A stretch of DNA of 64,000 nucleotides from Morinoia aosen (GCA_030386875.1 CM059562.1:45157757-45221756); one strand, 5' to 3'. Shown: positions 1-12,559, numbered from the stretch's first letter. Translations and numbers: made by a program. The notes: generated from the letters alone by a model not told the origin.

Positions 1-1339
1 AATGATCAAGGTGATATTAAGATTTCAAACATTGATGAATATTTCATAGATGATAAAAATGTCCTGTGTAGGCTATCTAGAAAAAAACGTAGAAACGGTA
101 GGACTAATGTGCAAATTGTGATTCCGAAGTCCTTAGTTAAAGTAGCTTTAAAGTTGAGTCATGACAATGATTTGTCTGCACACATGGGCTTCTTGAGAAC
201 TCTTGAACGTGCTAGAGACAAGTTCTTTTGGACTAATCAGATCCGCGATGTAAAAGAGTACGTGAGAAAATGTCTCTCATGTCAAAAGAGACGATGGCAA
301 GGCCAATTTAAAGTCCCTCTTGGCAAATTCCCTGAATTTTCTTATCCCCTTGAAAGAGTTGCTGTTGATCTTGTTGAATTGCCTGTTAGTTACAGTGGAA
401 ATAAGTACCTCTTAACAATTGTCGATCATTTCACACGATTTGTTGCTGCTTATCCTCTTCAAGACAAGTCTGCCGATTCTGTCACCAGAGCTTTCGTCCA
501 ATACGTCGGAAAATTTTCAGCCCCAAATACGATTGTTAGTGACCGAGGTTGCGAATTCATGAATAAACTATTTCAAGATGTGTGCAAAAACCTGAACACC
601 AAATCCCAGACTACCCCTGCTTATCACGCAATGGCGAACGGCTGCTGTGAAAGACTTAATGGCATCCTGAAAACTGCAATCTCTCATCTCGCGGCTGAAG
701 ATAGGTTCAGTTGGGACCAAACTGTGTCATTTGTGACCCTTGCCGTTAATACCTCTTATCAAACTGCAATCAAAGACACGCCGTTCTTCTTGTTCTTCGG
801 CAGAGATGCAAATCTCCCTTAACACGAAATATTCAAGGAACAACAAATCAATTATGCGTGTGACTAGGACTATTCAGTCGAGGTGTCACTCAGACTTGCA
901 AATGCATTCACAGCAGTCCGTAAAAATTCTTAAGCAGCAAGAAAAGCATCAGCGCAGATTTATAATCGGACGGCAAAGGAATGCGACATTCAACCAGGCG
1001 AACTAGTAATGCTTCGAAATGAGTCAGGCCGTACTAATGATGATAGAGAATGGCCGACCAGGTTCCGTGGTCCGTACCGTATTGTAAGTCGCCGCGAAAA
1101 TAACGTGATCAAAGGACTATTTTCAGATCGCAAAGAAGAGAATGTTCACCTTAACCGTATTAAACGAGCCTACTTGGATGACGCTCTGGCTTTTTCCTTT
1201 CAACAATGATGAAGAAGAAGATGAACTTCAAGAATCGGAAATGAATGATGTTCCGATCATGCCAAACGCGAGTCGTGAAGAAGAAATTGTTCCTCGATAC
1301 CCTCTGAGGAACCGAAATAAGCGTCGAAACTATATGTAA
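1..1339 (+). pseudogene. Ty3/gypsy-type pol 3' end: integrase, nonsense mutated
   Basis: The frame is open from base 1, so the element extends left of the window. Numbering residues from position 109, it shows an HHCC zinc-binding module (H18, H25, C55, C58) and then an integrase core with D87, D145 and E181. The D145-E181 spacing is the DD35E type, and all three catalytic residues are present. The same frame continues after stop codons at 820-822, 865-867 and 931-933 into the C-terminal module, recognisable by the RFRGPYRI motif (GPY/F-type) near 1,050. After a stop at 1,207-1,209 the acidic tail continues in the +1-shifted frame and ends with the RYPLRNR motif common at Ty3/gypsy pol ends. 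Three nonsense codons and one frameshift show it is dead. The integrase family call is secure; the lineage is not resolved. Confidence 0.9.
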
Positions 1340-3600
1340 ATGTAATCGCCTTACAGAGATGTTCCCGGATCTCCGACTTGATTACCTCATTTCATTATCA
1401 ACATACTATGTCTAATATTTTGCTTAATAATTATTTCCCTTGTGTTTAATTTTATTTCATGCTTTGTATTTAGGGTAAATGCATTAATTAAACTCCTCAG
1501 CGAAATTTGAGTAGGATGTTTTTGCTCCTATGTGTGTCTTGTTTAGTATAACGTCGTATTTGATTTCACAATTAATGTTTTAATCTTTATGATGCTGATT
1601 AGATATGTAGAAATTTACTAGATGTCAATTTGTAACCTGTCATTATGTCATTTCATAATCCCTTCACAGGAATGTGTACTGATGCATAGAAACCTTTTTT
1701 AAGAGATAAAAATTCCCTTTTCAAAGGTTATCTGAAACAATATGTTTTACGTATGAATTTCATTTTACATTGCAATTATTCGTTTCTGCATTAGTTATAA
1801 CATTTTCTAAATGGATTTCTTTGAGTTTATTGTGCGTTAGATTACTTTGATCTTAGATATGTATTGCAGAATATTGATACACCAAATGTGAATGATGTGA
1901 GAGAGCTTGGGATAAGTAGACGAGATAAATAGTTGCAATCTCAAAGAAATCCTTGGGAAAATTCTACCATGTTCTGAAAATAATGCGGAATGGTTGTTTC
2001 AGCTATTCGAGTTCTGGCGTGGAGGCAACAGCACTACCTCAAGGCGGTGGCAACCTGCAGCAACCCATGGTCTACGGCCACTACACAGCTGACCATAGCA
2101 CAGAGGCTGGCTGAGGCGTGCTACGCTTGGCAACGCTGCGCTTCTCACTCTACCAGCAGATCTGCGTCTACAGAAAGGCAACGCTGCTCTACTCAAGATG
2201 TGGGCTGGCTTGCTGCAAGTACACACTGCGTATGGCTTGCGGTTTAAAGGTTTGGCTCAGCTGTCTCCGAGGCATAGTGGCGGCTGCAGCTACGGAGCGT
2301 GATGCAATCTGCTGACGACTGGACTGCGATCTGGAGAGTGGTGCGACTCCCCGACGAGGAGAGGACTTCCCCCTATTCAATTTCGCCTAACATGGATTGG
2401 ACTATGGCGGAAGAAAAATAAGAAGATACCGATGAACACTAATACGTCCAAAATGACTACATGCAAGTGGAGGTAATGGCAAATCGAGTAAACACTCGAT
2501 ATTTATATTTAGGGTGGTCTTAACCCCAAGATGTCTTCGGAATGGCCTCCGAAAGAACATCGATAGTCACGAGAGAAGATCTTCGGTGGTGGAGCAGGAT
2601 AGGGCATCCCGATGCCAACTACAACCCACTGTGTATTTAAGGTCTTCGATTCAGCTAGCGTCAGAAGCACAAATTTCGTCGGCTTGTCTGAATTTTCCCT
2701 TGCAATGAAGTACGAAATTTCTCGCAACTTCAAGTAGACGGAAACTTTCAACTTTACATCCAGGAGGATGTACATTAAAACGGGGTAGGGGGAATTTGTT
2801 ATGTACTTTGCTACATAACTGCGCACCATGGAAATTACACACGATGGCGGTTGCGTCGACGGGCAACGGTTCACGGCGAAGGACGGTTGGACGCACGCCC
2901 TGACTCCAAGACCTCTGATAAAGAATCTGCAAATTCAGCAGAACCTCAACAGAAAGCCATACCAGCAGAGAGGGGACGACGCCTGCGCAGCAGCGGCTTC
3001 AGAAAGAGAAGCATAAAAAAGCCTCATGACGTTTGAACGCTACCAACGAGTATTGAAGGTAGCTGCGGCAACAGCCTCTACATAAGATTGTACTGAAAAT
3101 TAGGAGGATCATTCCTGTACGCGTAGTAGTCTGAGAAGGGTCTCTTCTGTGCCACTTTCCTAGGAACTTTAAATTCGAACTCAGTCAAGGCACGCTGAGA
3201 TTGTTATTGTATAAACTTATTCTTGTGCCCTAGTAGAAGAGGGTCATGGGGCCCATATGGGGCCCACATGGGAAAAAGGGAATTAGATGGGTAATGGTGA
3301 TATATATATATAAACACATGGGCAAAAAGTGGGTAAAATATGGTTAGGTCATTAAACCTAATAATGTGAGCTGTACGTGGTTTTTCAACATGGCTGCATA
3401 GTGGCCAGCCCAAATTCAGACTTGAAGCACAATAACATATAAACATGAAAAAATGAGCTCTTCTAATGTTATGAAGCTCATTTGTGTAGTTACGGACTGC
3501 GTCAACAGTCAAAATGCTCCTAATTTGAACGGCATTCTTCGCGTGACTTTGACAGTGTGCAGTGTTTGTCATATGTACACGTCGCGTTCGACCCATAATT
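1340..3600. other. No gene; probable 3' UTR/LTR and flank of the gypsy element
   Basis: No convincing coding frame. The stretch begins directly after the gypsy pol stop and changes from AT-rich (1,340-1,980) to GC-richer (1,990-2,400, 2,520-3,200). A TATTTAA box at about 2,634-2,640, followed by a GC-richer segment, resembles an LTR promoter. No second LTR copy is in the window, so the boundaries cannot be fixed. The minus-strand frame at 3,204-3,596 has no recognisable domain. A short ATGGG-rich palindromic patch lies at 3,240-3,330. Confidence 0.4.
3237..3330. repeat. ATGGG/GGGCCC-rich simple-repeat patch
   Basis: Overlapping GGGCCCATATGG and GGGCCCACATGGG palindromes are followed by a short (TA)n run and CACATGGGC. 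The same words recur at 12,990-13,065 next to the 24-bp minisatellite, so the two patches may share an origin. Confidence 0.5.
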
Positions 3601-4276
3601 TTTTGTGATCTGTCATTTAACTCGGAGTGTTCTTGAATGAAATTGTTTTAACTTTGTGCATTCAATATAATAAATATTGATTCAAATAATGTTCTATTTG
3701 ATATTGACAATTCAGGCAGCTCAACGTGAATAAAGTGCATTGTTAAAGCTAGGACGGCTGCTACAGACGTTCTTATCCCGTTATTGGACATATTTAGTTC
3801 CCTAATTGTTGACTCATGTGTGCTGTGTGTTGAAAAAGTATTAAATAAATTTGTGTGTTCAGTATTAATAAATAGTACATTAAATAATTTTCTATTCAGT
3901 CTCGATAATTTAGGCTAGTTAGTCTAATTCGCGAAGAAATTGCATTGTGGTTGCTCACCCTGCTTGATGTGAAATGCTCCAGTGTAGCATATTGGATTTA
4001 GTCCTTAACTTCATGGTTTAGGTATGCTGTGTGTGTGTCTTTTCTTTAATGCTCTTTTTGACTAGACTGATATACCCTTTGGGATGACTTTAAGTAGTTT
4101 CTCCTGTGTAAGAAATATGGACTTTACAATGCATACAATGTTGTCAGGTTATGTGCAACAGAACCAAAATATCTGAACTTTCTTATGAATATCTAGCCTA
4201 AATACTGTCTAACGTGTTGACACAAACATATCATGTGTAATTTGTCTATAAATTATTTTACAGACTACTTCATGTT
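3601..4276. other. AT-rich intergenic sequence, nothing recognised
   Basis: No open frame of note and no known domain. Two loosely similar stretches (about 3,690-3,750 and 3,885-3,950) share the order AATAAT-TCTATT-CAATT-CAGGC and may be an old duplication. Confidence 0.4.
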
Positions 4277-4295
4277 CTACAGTTTTTTTAACTTC

Positions 4296-4528
4296 AACTT
4301 AAAAAGCTCAAGTTAAATTTAAAAAAGCTCAAGTTCAATTGAAAAACTCAAGTTTAATTTAAAAAAGCTCAAGTTCAATTTGAAAAAGCTCAAGTTTAAT
4401 TTAAAAAAGGTCAAGTTCCATTTAAAAAACCTCATGTTTAATTTTAAAAAGTTCAAGGTCAATTTTAAAAAGCTCAAGTTTAATTTAAGAAAAATCAAGT
4501 TTAATTTAAAAAGTCTCAAGCAGGCTAT
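4296..4528. repeat. Left subrepeat array of foldback A (about 21-bp unit)
   Basis: About eleven imperfect units of AAAAAGCTCAAGTTTAATTT. The unit is a multiple of three, so the minus strand stays open as a seven-residue peptide repeat (FFKLNLS). This is a by-product of the period and not evidence for a protein. Confidence 0.9.
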
Positions 4529-4756
4529 ATTTAAAAAAATATGAATTTCAATTTTGATAAGCTTATGTGTCTAAAATTTCATACCTATGTAATAATATAA
4601 ATAAAGTTTATTTGTGAAAATGCATATTTATTCAAAAGTACTGGCACTGAAGATATGTAGAGTAAATCAAATATCAGACAAACCAAGCTGCTCTGATTTT
4701 ATACTTAATTTGACATTCTTCAAGTGTTATGGTCGATTTGCAGTTTAGGGGATTCA

Positions 4757-5232
4757 CGGAATTTGAAAATTCCGTTCCCAAGAATCACTAAAGGAACCCA
4801 TTTAAAAACTTTTTACACGAATGACATTCTGCTCGCTGATGCATTATTTTTGAGATATAACAATAATTACGTTCAGAAAGAAAAACCATTATATGGTTGG
4901 ATGCTCATTTGCTGCATTGTTGGGTCACGTCATCTTTTGGGCGCGAAAAAAACAGCGTCGGTTTGGGAAGGTTAAGGTAAGCTATTTTAGGTTGATTTAT
5001 GTTATTTTAGGTTAGTTTATTTATCTAACCTAACATTACCTACCCTAACTTCACCCATCATTTTGTCAATACCGTATTACTGTATACATACGTGTTCGTT
5101 CCTTCAATTTTATAAAAGACGTTCCTATAACTTCAAAGTTGAATAATTCAAAAATTACGCATCAGCGAGCAGATTGTTATTCATGTAAATCGTTTTTAAA
5201 ATGTTCCTTTAGTGATTCTATTGAAAATTAGC
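4757..5232. mobile_element. MITE of family C, full-length copy C1
   Basis: Inverted ends: the left one at 4,763-4,858 contains AATCACTAAAGGAAC and GCTCGCTGATGC; the right one at 5,130-5,230 contains GCATCAGCGAGCAG and TTCCTTTAGTGATTC. The interior has short AGGTTAAG/TAACCTAAC inverted words. Related copies lie at 13,585-13,781, 54,566-55,080 and 55,590-55,700. No ORF fits a transposase, so it is a non-autonomous inverted-repeat element. Its left end overlaps the inner end of the foldback A arm. Confidence 0.75.
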
Positions 5233-6414
5233 AAAAGATCAAGGAAACCCAGATGAATTTCAATACTTTTATTGTAGCAGTTCTTGCAGGAACAAGTCGC
5301 TTCAACGCCAATGTAACGGGACCGTAGTTGGTAGCTTTTTTTAAAATAGAACTATTGGCGAATTTCAACAAGAAGTCCGGGTGGCGTCCAAATTTTGAAC
5401 GAACTGTAATTTACGAACAATACATTACTAACAGATACCAATAATTTTAATACTTGAGTGTTTCAAATTGCAACGAATGCCAATCGGTCACTTTATATCA
5501 CAGTTGCTTGCACCGAGTACACGTTCCTCTCTCACCATCGATAATCTGTAGTTTCTTAGATCTAATGTGAAGCACGCAGGCAGAACTTTCAACAGTTGCC
5601 CGGCTCGATCGCAGAAGATGAATTCCCTCAACTTGACAGATTCTTATCTGGTAAAGGGAGATCTATGTTGACCATAAGTTCACACGATCCCTATTTCTGT
5701 ATATACGATAATTCAATTATTTCATTAATCCAAATTATCATTGCACCTATAGCAATTACTTACTGGCAAAGCACGTACCTATTTGTCTCGATAGTACGAA
5801 GACTATAGTAAGAGCCACCTTTATGCAGCTAATAGATAGTGGAAAATAGATTCAGGCAGTGTTCCACTTACAGTTTAAAGGTTAGTATAAGTTAGACTTC
5901 ACAAGCTACACTCAAGTTTAGCTTAAAGCCGGAAATTTTTAGAGGTTATCAGGCACATTTTAAATTTAGAGTAATTAGGGCAATGTCCTGAGCAACCGCT
6001 CTAGTTAAGAGAATAATTTAATTTCAAAGGTTTGAAATCACAAATTTGCAGGTTTTTAAAACTCATCAGAGCCTACGAAGCCGCAGCCTCAACTTTTAAG
6101 TTTATTAAATGTCCAACAGGACCCAATTTGTGGCTTTCAGCCAACTTAAAAAATTTAACCAAGTGGAACACAAGAAGCGCGAACATGCAAATAAGAAAAC
6201 TTAACACAAGGAAACTCCAACACACAAACAAAACTTAAGTAGAAACCAAAGAAAAAACTGAGAAGAACCTGCATGTTGGCACTATAAAACATCTCTGTCC
6301 TATTTTGTCCCTGCACCCCCGAAGCAAGACCCCAGCTGCTTCCTCATGTACTTCTTATGAGATGTCATTGCCAAGAAATGCGGACACCTTCGGTGAGTAC
6401 GAAGGAATAATTTT
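5233..6414. other. Interior of foldback A, no gene recognised
   Basis: AT-rich sequence without an open frame above 70 codons and without a recognised domain. It has no visible counterpart in the second foldback element, whose interior is essentially absent, so this may be a later insertion or the original cargo. Confidence 0.4.
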
Positions 6415-6834
6415 CAACTATTCTTTGGAACGGAATTTTTAGTATCCGTGAATCCCCTAAACTTCAAATTGACCAGTTTTTACCTATGAATCATTTGCTA
6501 AATCATTTGCTAAACAGATCATTAGTACCTACTTATATATAATGACAAAATTGATCCATATAAATTTTATGTAATAAGTAACTGTGTGAAAATTAGCAAA
6601 CTGCACTGACTGAAAAGTTAAACACAACATATATTCAAAGTTATATTTAAACAATAAGACTGTTACAGCAATGGCTTATTATATCATGTTATTCAGTATT
6701 ACACATGAAATGTGTAATTCTTACATTCTCACAAATTACATTCTCACAAATCAACTTTAATTATATTATTATTAAATAGGGCTAGGTATGAAATTTTAGA
6801 AACATAAGCTTTTTAAAATTGAAATTCATATTTT

Positions 6835-7535
6835 TTCAAATATAGCCTGCTTGAGACTTTTTAAATTCAACCTGAACTTTTTTTAAATTATTGGGCTTCT
6901 TGAAATTGACCTTGAACTTTCTAAAATTAAACTTGAGGTTTTTTAAATGAAACTTGACCTTTTTAAAATTAAACTTGAGCTTTTTAAATTGAACTTAACT
7001 TTTTTAAATCAAACTCGAGCTTTTTTAAATTGAACTTGACCTTTTTTGAATTAAATTTGACCTTTTTTAAATTAAGCTTGAGCTTTTTTAAATTGAGCTT
7101 GAGCTTTTTTAAATTAAACTTGACCTTTTTAAATTGAACTTGACCTTTTTTAAATTGAGCTTGAGCTTTTTTAAATTAAACTTGACCATTTTAAATTGAA
7201 CTTGACCAATTTTAAATTGAACTTGACCTTTTTTAAATTGAACTTGAGTTTTTTAAATTGAACTTGCCATTTTTTAAATTGAACTTGAGCTTTTTAAATT
7301 GAACTTGACCTTTTTTTAACTAAACTTGAGTGTTTTAAATTGAACTTGACCTTTTTATATTAAACTTGAGTTTTTTAAATTGAACTTGACCTTTTTTAAA
7401 TTAAATTTGACCTTGTTTAAATTAAACCTGAGATTTTTAAATTGAATTTGACCTTTTTAAATTAAATTTGACCTTTTTCAAATTAAACTTGAGCTTTTTT
7501 AAATTGAGATTGAGTTTTTTCAATTAAAGTTAAAA
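6835..7535. repeat. Right subrepeat array of foldback A
   Basis: About thirty imperfect units of TTTTTTAAATTGAACTTGA/CC, the reverse complement of the left array. Units alternate between GAGC- and GACC-type variants, which suggests higher-order (multi-unit) expansion. Confidence 0.9.
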
Positions 7536-7543
7536 GGCTGTAG

Positions 7544-8130
7544 TAATGTTACCGCCTATTACAAACTACACCTATACCGAGTTAGCTCGTGAAAAATACC
7601 ACATCCAACAAACACTCAGAGCAGTGGCAAAACTCAGTAACTATATGGATGCCTTTGGTGCTGGCATCATCTGTGAGTTCTGTATATAACACATAGCTGC
7701 ATGATCACTAGAAACTGGCTTTAATTGTGTTTTTTTCATTCAATGGCCATCACTACATTAATATTAAGATGACATAAAAAACTTTTAATTCAAAATAACA
7801 TAACCGAAAGGAATGTTGTTCATGACCTTGCTAAAGAGAAAGAGAAGTTGCCTTGAAAGGGCATTAGTTTTCAACAAGGTGTGTGGATCTACATGTAAAA
7901 ATTGGTCTTGGATGAAAGTCAAACTTGTTAATCACTTTTTTCTTCAATTAATTTTTTAAGTGATAATCATAAATATTATCACCAAATTTAAATCATGAAT
8001 GCCATATCTTACTGTTGGAAGAAAATTGAAATGAAAGTATACCTGGTATGCACACAATAACTGTTTTTTGTGCAAAGGATTTGTTTCCCATTTTGTGGCT
8101 CGGACCACTTCCGGAGGCTTGTAAGTAGAT
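7544..8130. repeat. Foldback flank, duplicated at 11,110-11,410
   Basis: From about 7,640 to 7,960 the sequence is clearly similar, in the same order, to 11,140-11,410; a shared word is GCATTAGTTTTCAACAAGG. Both copies follow a foldback right arm, so the flank was copied together with the element or is part of a larger repeat. No coding potential seen. Confidence 0.65.
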
Positions 8131-9266
8131 TTAAGGGGGCCCTCCCGTCAGAATTGAATTTTTATCCGATTGGTCTGAAATTTGGCCACTATATGTATTT
8201 TTGCAAGAGAAATCTATTTTATTCGAGAAGTTTTTTGATTTAGGCTTAGTTTTTTTTCTTTTAAACTCGTTTTTTGGTTCATTTTTGGGATGTTTTCAAA
8301 AGAATAGAAGTCAATGAATTTTTATGCTAGAACAAATACAAAGACAGTTTTGAAATCCTCGTAACATTACAAACAAACTGACATTCCCAAATTTTCTATT
8401 TGACACTTTTTTACATATATAGGTGATATTTGATCAATACCTAAAATACACCGAATTTTTAGGTTTTGAACTAGCAGAAAAAAAAGACAACGTACAAATT
8501 GGGTAATCAAGAAATGTCAGTTGTTAGAATTGTTCCAAGGATTCTAAAACTGTCTTTATTTTCTTCCTAGCATAAAACCTTTTTTGATTTCTATCTTTTT
8601 GAATTTTGAAAATGTTCAACTTTTCAGTATAGGCGAAAAACAAATTTTTTTGTTGAAGAGTAATATAATGGGAAATTTATGTAATTGAATGTTGTTTTCA
8701 TTTTTATTTCGATAATCTCCATGCATAACATCATATTTACACTGTGAATTGTAATTTACAAAAAAAAATAAAAAAAATATTTTACTTGCATAAAATTATG
8801 ATTTTTTTTGTTTTCAGTCTGATTCTTAGGAAATTTGGCAATTATATGTAACCTTTGAAAAGAAACACAATTTCTACTATACATGTTTTTGATTCAGGCC
8901 TTAGTTTTTGAAAAAAAATTGACATGTTGGTTCTTAGTCCACTGGTATTGATATTTCAAAGGAATAAAACTCATTGAGTTTTTATGCTAGAATAAAAACA
9001 AAGTCAGTTTTAGAATCCATGGAACATACTAGCAAAAGTACATTCGCAAATTTTCCATTTCTTCTTTTGTTTTCTTTTTATATGAGGTCGAAATGGGGTC
9101 GAAAATTTAGGATTTTAGTCCCCTTACCCCCCCTGGGGGGATCTATTGTCCATAGCGCCATATAATTTTACGACCGAATAGTCCACCACCGAAGGGTCCT
9201 TTTCTAACTCAAACATGAAAAATTACCTTCGGAGAGAAAAGGGGCCTCGGGAGGGCCCCCCCTTAA
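8131..9266. mobile_element. Palindromic AT-rich element, family B copy B1, TTAA-flanked
   Basis: The ends are TTAAGGGGGCCCTCCCG (8,131) and its reverse complement CGGGAGGGCCCCCCCTTAA (to 9,266). The inside carries repeated inverted blocks around the words GCTAGAACAAA and AAAGACAGTTTTG, one at about 8,320-8,360 and one at 8,560-8,600 in opposite senses, then again at 8,980-9,020. No transposase. TTAA at both ends would fit a piggyBac-like TTAA target duplication, but that is inference. Other copies: 13,782, 14,781 and 40,167. Confidence 0.65.
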
Positions 9267-9300
9267 TACGCAGCTCATAGAAGGCCTGTTCAAGATAGGC

Positions 9301-10613
9301 CTACAGCTTTTTAGCGTTAATTTAAAAATTAACGTTAATTTAATTTATTTCAATTTAAAAATGCTCAAGTTTGATTTGAAAACGCTCAAGTTTAATTTAA
9401 AAAAACTCAAGTTCAATTTAAAAAAGCTCATGTTCAATTTAAAAAAACTCAAGTTTAATTTTAAAAAGTTCAAGGTCAATTTTAAAAAGTTCATGGTCAA
9501 TTTAAAAAAGCTCAAGTTTAATTTAAAAAAGATCAAGTTTAATTTAAAAAGTCTCAAGCAGGCTATATTTAAAAAAATGGATTTCAATTTTGAAAAGATT
9601 GAAGAAAAGATTGATTGAAAGATTGAAAGATTGAAAGATTGATTGAAAGTTTAATTTAAAAAGTCTCAAGCAGGCTATATTTAAAAAAATGGATTTCAAT
9701 TTTGAAAAGATTTTGTTTTTAAAATTTCATACCGAGGTAATGATAATATAAGTAGAGTTTATTTGTGAGAAGGCATATTTATTTAAATGTACTGTCCCTG
9801 GAAATAGAGTAAATTGAATAGCAGACAAACCAAGCTGTTGTGATTTTGTACTTAATTTGACATTCTTTGAGTTTTTCCTTACGAATCATATGCTAAATCA
9901 TTTGCTAAACAGATCATCGGTACTTATACCTATTCACAAAAATGATGCGAATAAACTTTATGTAATAAGTAACTGTGTGACAATTAGCAGACTACACTGA
10001 CTGAAAAGTTGAAGCTCAGTAATGTTCACTTTTTCAGCCAGTGCAGTTTGCTAATTGTCATACAGTTACTTATTACATAAAGTTTATTCGCATCATTTTT
10101 TTCAATAGATATATGTAACGATGATCTGTTTAGAAAATGATTCATAGGTAAAACTTGAATGTCAAATTGAGTCCAAAATCAGACCAGCTTGGTTTGTCTG
10201 ATATTCGATTTACTCTATTTTCAGTGCCAGTACTTTCAAATACATATGGATTCTAACAAATAAACATTATGCAATTTTAGAAACATAAGCTTTTCAGAAT
10301 TGAATTTGATCTTTTTTATATATAGCCTACCTGAGACTTTTTCAATTAAACTTGATCTTTTTTAAATTAAAATTGAGCTTTTTAAAATTGACCTTGAACT
10401 TTTTTAAATTGACCTTGAACTTTTAAAAGTTCAACTAGTTTTTAAATTGAACTTGACCTTTTTTGAATTAAACTTGAGCTTTTTTAAATTGAACTTGAGC
10501 TTTTTTAAATTGAACTAAACCTTTTCTGAATTAAACTTGAGCTTTTTTAAACTGAACTTGAGCTTTTTTAAATTGAACTTGAGCTTTTTTAAATTGAAGT
10601 TGAAAAGCTGTAG
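9301..10613. mobile_element. Foldback element B (near-complete palindrome with subrepeat arms)
   Basis: CTACAG at 9,301 and CTGTAG at 10,608-10,613. Arms of about 0.6-0.7 kb meet at about 10,005-10,045 with almost no unique middle. Arrays of the same about 21-bp unit lie at 9,345-9,565 and 10,290-10,606. Inner arm sequences (9,690-10,005 and 10,035-10,290) match foldback A arms. A local duplication of the arm segment ending AAGCAGGCTATATTTAAAAA occurs at 9,555 and 9,670. Confidence 0.8.
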
Positions 10614-12559
10614 TAAATTTTTTACTACTAAGTTGCCCCAAAACTTCTATTATCGAAAAAAGGATATGCTATTCATATGAATAGCTTTGATATTTTAGCC
10701 CTCAGCTTAGCTTATGGAAAACTAAAATACTCATACGAACATCAGTTAAAAGTTTTCCTTGTAACAGAATTTAAGAGGCAGCCTAATACTAGGACTATAA
10801 ATACCAGGACTGCAGCATTTCAACACATAAAAAATTGTGTATAAATGCATTAGGGTGAAAATTGGTAGATCATTACTCAGAAAACTATTAACTCATAGAT
10901 CGAGTGGTTTCAGCAGAGTTCCGTGCTCTTATGAAATAGCTACACGGTAATGAATTTATAGAAGCTAAGTCTTCTCTATGATCACCTAAATCTTCTTTTT
11001 CTGGAATGCACGAAGCACAAAATAAACCTCAGATGATTGTTCGGCTGCTTATATCAATTAGAACGTTAACGATTTATGAAAAGAAGATTGGAGAGGAGAA
11101 AATTGCTTTTTCATGGAAGAAGGAATCGTAGCATATGAATGCGTTGTTTGGTGCCGGTACCGTCCTTGTATTTCGTATGAAACACTTAACTGCACGATCA
11201 CTAGAATCTGGCTTTAATTATGTTTTTTGTGCATTCAATGGCTATCACAACATTAGCAGTTAGATGAGAATCTTTAACTTGAAATATAACTCAGCAGAAT
11301 GTTGTCCATGACCATGCTAAAGAAAATTAGGTGGCCTCGAAAGAGCATTAGTTTTCAACAAGGTGTGTGAATATACGAGTCTAAATTACTTACCTAGAAT
11401 AAGTCAAACTTTTTCGAGCTCAAATGAAAAAAATTAATTTCAAGAACTTCTGGTATTGTCTTGTATAATCAGCCTGGAGGTATGTTAATGAATAATATAT
11501 TCATAAATATATCTCTAAAACACGCAACAATGAGCGGTGAAGGCTGCCGTGATACCCTTTAATACTGAGATGCCATAATATGGAATTTACTACTGGTAAA
11601 GATAATTATGTCATTTAAATTGCGTCGGTAATCTAATTAAAAAATGTTAACAAAATATGGCATTTAGGGGGGACGTGTTTTGCTGTTTGAAGCAGCTCCC
11701 ACGGCATAAAGAACGACGCCAGTCACATATACAAAGAAGCATACAGGTTCCCATGCAAAACTGATTGCATAGTAGATATCAAAAGTTTATTGATGATTTC
11801 CTTAATAAGTGCACTTTGTGACAGCCCCTCGTTAAAAAGGTTTCAACATTTCCATCGAAATATTGGGTAATGAGAGATTTATCGTGGAATAGGAAATCTT
11901 CTGCCTCACCATTATAGCAATAAATGCAAATTGAGTGGGATGTATTCACTGTTTCAGCACAACTAGGCCTCTGAATATTAATTTACAATTGGTATTTTCA
12001 GATGATGCTGTGTATGGACATCATGTCCGTATGAAGTGCGTCTTGATGTTTTGCACGGCATCATATCGGACCCCTCGAATTTTTCTGCTCACAGAGTGGA
12101 CATTTATGCAGTTCAATTCATTGGATCAACAGTGCCATGACTCTGCATGCGCTATTTCTGCATGATTTGCTCAGGTGAGTTGATACTATTAACGCTTCTG
12201 CATTTTCATTTATGTTGCCATCTATTTATATGGCATTGAAACTTCTGTTCTGTTCCGCTATGCCAGTCATTTTGGACGATAATACACTGGAGTTAGAGTA
12301 CTCAAAGAAAATGCAGAGCATAATTTCAGTCTTAGTTTCATATTTTAGAGTTTTTCTCACACTCAGATTCTAGGAATCTGGCTAAAAAATAAATTTCATA
12401 GTCAAAGAGCTCCAGTGAAGAAATGCCATAGCGATAATCATCATGAATAATGAGCGAGAAATTATTTCAGAATAGCCGTACAGATCATCTGTTGCTCCAA
12501 TGTGACTAGTCGGAAGATTGTATTTCTTCTGAGAGTGAGGGCAAAACTTGACTTAGGCG
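10614..12559. other. Non-coding flank; repeat of the 7.6-kb flank, otherwise nothing
   Basis: 11,140-11,410 repeats 7,640-7,960. The rest (10,614-11,130 and 11,410-12,559) shows no long frame, RNA gene or recognised element. Confidence 0.5.

Larger units (their letters stand above)
4277..7543. mobile_element. Foldback element A (long inverted arms made of about 21-bp subrepeats)
   Basis: The ends are CTACAG (4,277) and CTGTAG (7,538-7,543). Each end leads into an array of about 21-bp units of the type AAAAAGCTCAAGTTTAATTT, left array 4,296-4,528 and right array 6,835-7,535 in reverse complement. Inside the arrays the arms stay inverted: 4,540-4,790 pairs with about 6,415-6,835, including the shared words GGGGATTCACGG and AAACATAAGCTTTT. 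Long inverted ends composed of tandem subrepeats are the hallmark of Drosophila foldback (FB) elements. The arms are unequal because the right array has more units. The middle (about 5,230-6,415) has no recognisable gene. No transposase is visible, so it would be non-autonomous. Confidence 0.75.

Noticed and set aside
1990-2380. Overlapping frames on both strands in a GC-richer block
   Set aside because: No domain; open frames follow from base composition. Treated as possible LTR/UTR.
3204-3596. 130-codon minus-strand frame near the first gypsy element
   Set aside because: Overlaps a simple-repeat patch and a (TA)n run; no recognisable domain or codon pattern.
4319-4519. FFKLNLS-type peptide repeats read from the foldback arms (also 9,345-9,618)
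   Set aside because: Explained by the 21-bp period, which keeps all frames open; both strands give similar repeats.
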